DNA from: Bradyrhizobium japonicum USDA 6
Lineage (GTDB): Bacteria > Pseudomonadota > Alphaproteobacteria > Rhizobiales > Xanthobacteraceae
Direction of reading: 5' to 3'
Assembly (NCBI RefSeq): GCF_000284375.1
Contig: NC_017249.1
Span: 2,024,001-2,088,000 of the forward strand
Length of the DNA: 64,000 nt
The notes beneath the pieces were generated by a model, which did not search any database, was not told the origin of the DNA, and worked only from the letters and a program-made list of their open reading frames with translations. Positions 62,022 to 64,000 of this stretch are shown in pieces. Position 1 is the stretch's first letter; each line of letters begins with the position of its first letter. Made by a program: the position numbers and the translations under genes.

Positions 62022-63197
62022 GTGCGCATCAGTAGACCGATCGCCTACATTGTTCTTTACGTCGCGCTGTACGCTGCGTTTGGCGTGTCGTCGCCCTTTT
62101 GGCCAAAATTTTTCGAAACGAGAGCTCTGACTCCCCAGCAAATCGGTCTGATACTAGCAGCTGCAATGCTAGTGCGCCTTGCCGTCGGCCCAGTGGTAGG
62201 AATGCTGGCCGATCTTTTGGGGTCATTACGCCTTCTGCTCGCGACCTGTGCTGCCCTGGCAGCCGCTACGGCCGCCGCATTCTTGTTGGCAAATACGTTT
62301 TCGCTATTGTTCCTTATAGCTTTAGTTCAAGCTGCAGCACTTGCCCCCACGACGTCGATTGCCGACGCGTTGTCAGTTAACGCAGCAAAGCCTGAGATCG
62401 CAGGAAAGCCTTTTGAATATGGCTGGATACGCGGCTCTGGATCGGCGGCATTCGTATTGGGAACGTTGACTGTCGGGCAAATAATCGGTCAAGACGATCT
62501 CACCCCGATCATCTGGATGAATGTGGCCCTACTGGCGGTCGCAGCTGGGGTAACAGCCCTGCTGCCCCGTGTTAATATTCAGCCCAAACCTTATGAAGGC
62601 GGCCTGACCGCTCTCGCTGCCCTGCATGGGCTTCTTAAGATATCGCAGTTTCGCATCCTGATTTTAGTTTCAGCTCTGGTCTACGGGAGTCACGCGATGC
62701 ACGACGCATTTGCTGTGATCAGGTGGAGCGCTGCAGGCATCGATACGCCGATCATAAGCGTCCTATGGTCCGAAGCCGTAGCGGCAGAAGTCATCGTGTT
62801 TTTCCTAATTGGTCCATCGTTACTCGACCGCCTCGGCGCGCGTGGAGCGGCTGCTCTGGCAGCCGCAGCTGGGATCATACGGTGGTCCATCGAGGGCGTG
62901 AGCACCTCCGTTTTAGTGCTCTCAATTCTACAACCGGTACATGGGTTGACTTTCGCCCTGCTTCATCTTGCGTGCATGCGTATGATGGCGACACTCGTTC
63001 CAGCTAGGACAGCCGGAACGGCTCAAGCCCTTTATGCCTTTGGCTCAGGGTTGGCGACTGCCGTACTAACTTTGTTGTCAGGAATTCTCTTTGCCAGGTT
63101 TGGAGGCGTGGCCTTCTTTCCAATGGCCCTTCTCTGCGGCGTCGCTCTCCCGTGCGCGTGGTTTGGCTTCCGGGACCGGTCTGACGAGGCTGTTTGA
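62022..63197 (+). CDS. Major-facilitator-superfamily transporter
   Basis: A 391-residue transporter with twelve predicted helices. Motif A-like LVRLAVGPVVGMLADLLGSLR follows helix 2, and the protein resembles the short MFS_1-like group that includes HcaT and LacY-type permeases (FGVSSPFWPKFFETRALTPQQIG at the start). The substrate is unknown. The start is GTG at 62022. The codon usage is less GC-rich than in its neighbours, which may indicate later acquisition. Confidence 0.85.
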   Translation: MRISRPIAYIVLYVALYAAFGVSSPFWPKFFETRALTPQQIGLILAAAMLVRLAVGPVVGMLADLLGSLRLLLATCAALAAATAAAFLLANTFSLLFLIALVQAAALAPTTSIADALSVNAAKPEIAGKPFEYGWIRGSGSAAFVLGTLTVGQIIGQDDLTPIIWMNVALLAVAAGVTALLPRVNIQPKPYEGGLTALAALHGLLKISQFRILILVSALVYGSHAMHDAFAVIRWSAAGIDTPIISVLWSEAVAAEVIVFFLIGPSLLDRLGARGAAALAAAAGIIRWSIEGVSTSVLVLSILQPVHGLTFALLHLACMRMMATLVPARTAGTAQALYAFGSGLATAVLTLLSGILFARFGGVAFFPMALLCGVALPCAWFGFRDRSDEAV

Positions 63198-63356
63198 TCC
63201 AGCGGGACGCTGGGCGAATGGCAACCGCAAGTCGGGGCACGCTGAGCTGCGGTCGAATGTCACTTGTTTGCGAAGTCACCGACCCGCATTAGTCTCGCGC
63301 CTTCGGATAGAAACATCAAGATGTCGCCCGCAGCCGCATTGCGGCACGCGCACCGC

Positions 63357-64000
63357 CTAGACAGCCCTTAGCCCCTCCTTGGGCGTTTCCTGCACCAGCG
63401 CATCGAGGTCGCTTTGCTCGAGCGTTTCCTTTTCCAACAGGGTCCGTGCCGCCCGGTCCAATATCGCGCGGCGGGCCTTCAAGAGGCTCTGCGCACGCTG
63501 AAATACCCGATCAACGATGGCGCGAACCTCATGATCTACTGCGGCGGCGGTCTCTTCGGCATATTCGCGCTCGCGCGCAGGATATGGCCGGTCAGGCCCG
63601 GCGAGGAAATTGCCTGGCTCGCGGTCGTAGGCGATGCTGCCGAGCTTTTCGGACATGCCGTAGCGCGTGACCATACTGCGGGCGATGTCGGTGACGCGGC
63701 GAAGGTCGTCGGCCGCGCCCGTCGACAGATGCTCGAAGACGATCAATTCCGCTGCGCGGCCACCCAGCAGCACGGCCATCTTGTTCTCCAACTCTTCCTT
63801 GGTCATCAGGAAGCGATCCTCGATCGGTCGCTGGATGGTATAGCCGAGCGCCCCGACCCCCTTGGAATGATCGATACCTTGTGAACCGGGTCGACGCCCG
63901 GCAATGAAAGCGCGATCAAGGCGTGGCCCATTTCGTGATAGGCGACGATCTCCCGTTCCTTGGGATTGAGCAACCGGTTGCGTTTTTCCAGCCCCGCGAC
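63357..64000 (-). CDS. ftsH: FtsH-type AAA metalloprotease, 3' end, with a one-base frameshift
   Basis: The C-terminal protease part of FtsH. From the right edge, [28 protein letters not shown] contains the zinc motif HEMGH. The predicted continuation [16 protein letters not shown] is reached only if a sixth G is added to the five-base C-run (plus strand) at 63857-63861; without it the frame changes. Downstream the frame goes on with [20 protein letters not shown], including the second zinc region, and ends [10 protein letters not shown]. The rest of the gene lies outside the window. It degrades membrane and regulatory proteins such as sigma-32 in E. coli. Confidence 0.85.
   Translation of the reverse strand, partial: RGAGKTQPVAQSQGTGDRRLSRNGPRLDRAFIAGRRPGSQGIDHSKGVGALGYTIQRPIEDRFLMTKEELENKMAVLLGGRAAELIVFEHLSTGAADDLRRVTDIARSMVTRYGMSEKLGSIAYDREPGNFLAGPDRPYPAREREYAEETAAAVDHEVRAIVDRVFQRAQSLLKARRAILDRAARTLLEKETLEQSDLDALVQETPKEGLRAV

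Overview
The window looks like a chromosome segment of an alphaproteobacterium of the Bradyrhizobium group (Nitrobacteraceae). The evidence is high GC, a DnaG primase followed by a 719-residue housekeeping sigma factor, two RpoH-type sigma factors, a PhyR/EcfG-type promoter pattern, and many short lineage-specific proteins. The genus is inferred from family resemblance and was not confirmed by search.

Layout. 1-22.5 kb is ordinary core genome: LysE exporters, N-formylglutamate amidohydrolase, a short chlorite-dismutase-like protein, dnaG, rpoD, an OmpA-like protein, a lytic transglycosylase, an SDR, a diguanylate cyclase, an amidase, rpoH and an RluD-type pseudouridine synthase. It carries two copies of a palindromic dispersed repeat and several intrinsic terminators. 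A tRNA-Glu(CTC) gene at 22.53 kb marks the edge of an accessory region.

22.6-36.2 kb is a putative defence island. In order it holds an AlpA/excisionase-type DNA-binding protein; a two-gene operon of a carbon-nitrogen hydrolase (nitrilase fold) and a large SMC/Rad50-like ATPase with a CxxC hook; a TIR/deoxyribosyltransferase-like protein followed by an MltR/HEPN-like protein and an unknown protein; and a CBASS-type operon (patatin phospholipase, CD-NTase, HEPN-like third gene). The CD-NTase frame is broken by one missing base in an A-run. A GAAC-N7-GAAC sequence, the alphaproteobacterial LexA-box pattern, lies 52 bp upstream of the CBASS operon. No integrase is visible.

36.2-45.2 kb is a DNA-repair block. 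A minus-strand operon with another GAAC-N7-GAAC site encodes two Cys-rich proteins, an SRAP (HMCES/YedK) peptidase and DNA polymerase IV. Next come Ku, two LigD ligase-domain-only proteins, a HAD phosphatase, a NUDIX hydrolase, a phosphoesterase and small proteins.

45-64 kb is a stress and signalling region. It contains many short proteins, some decayed, two response-regulator or hybrid-kinase genes, a YihY-type membrane protein, a second RpoH with a glycosyltransferase, two small heat-shock proteins (the first behind a likely ROSE RNA thermometer), SPW and MarC membrane proteins, an HWE-type kinase, an MFS transporter and the 3' end of an FtsH gene.

Several genes (CD-NTase, hybrid kinase, DUF3606 protein, a small minus-strand gene, ftsH) are each broken by single-base changes, mostly in homopolymers. 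This may be consensus error rather than biology, and it affects how the CBASS locus should be read.
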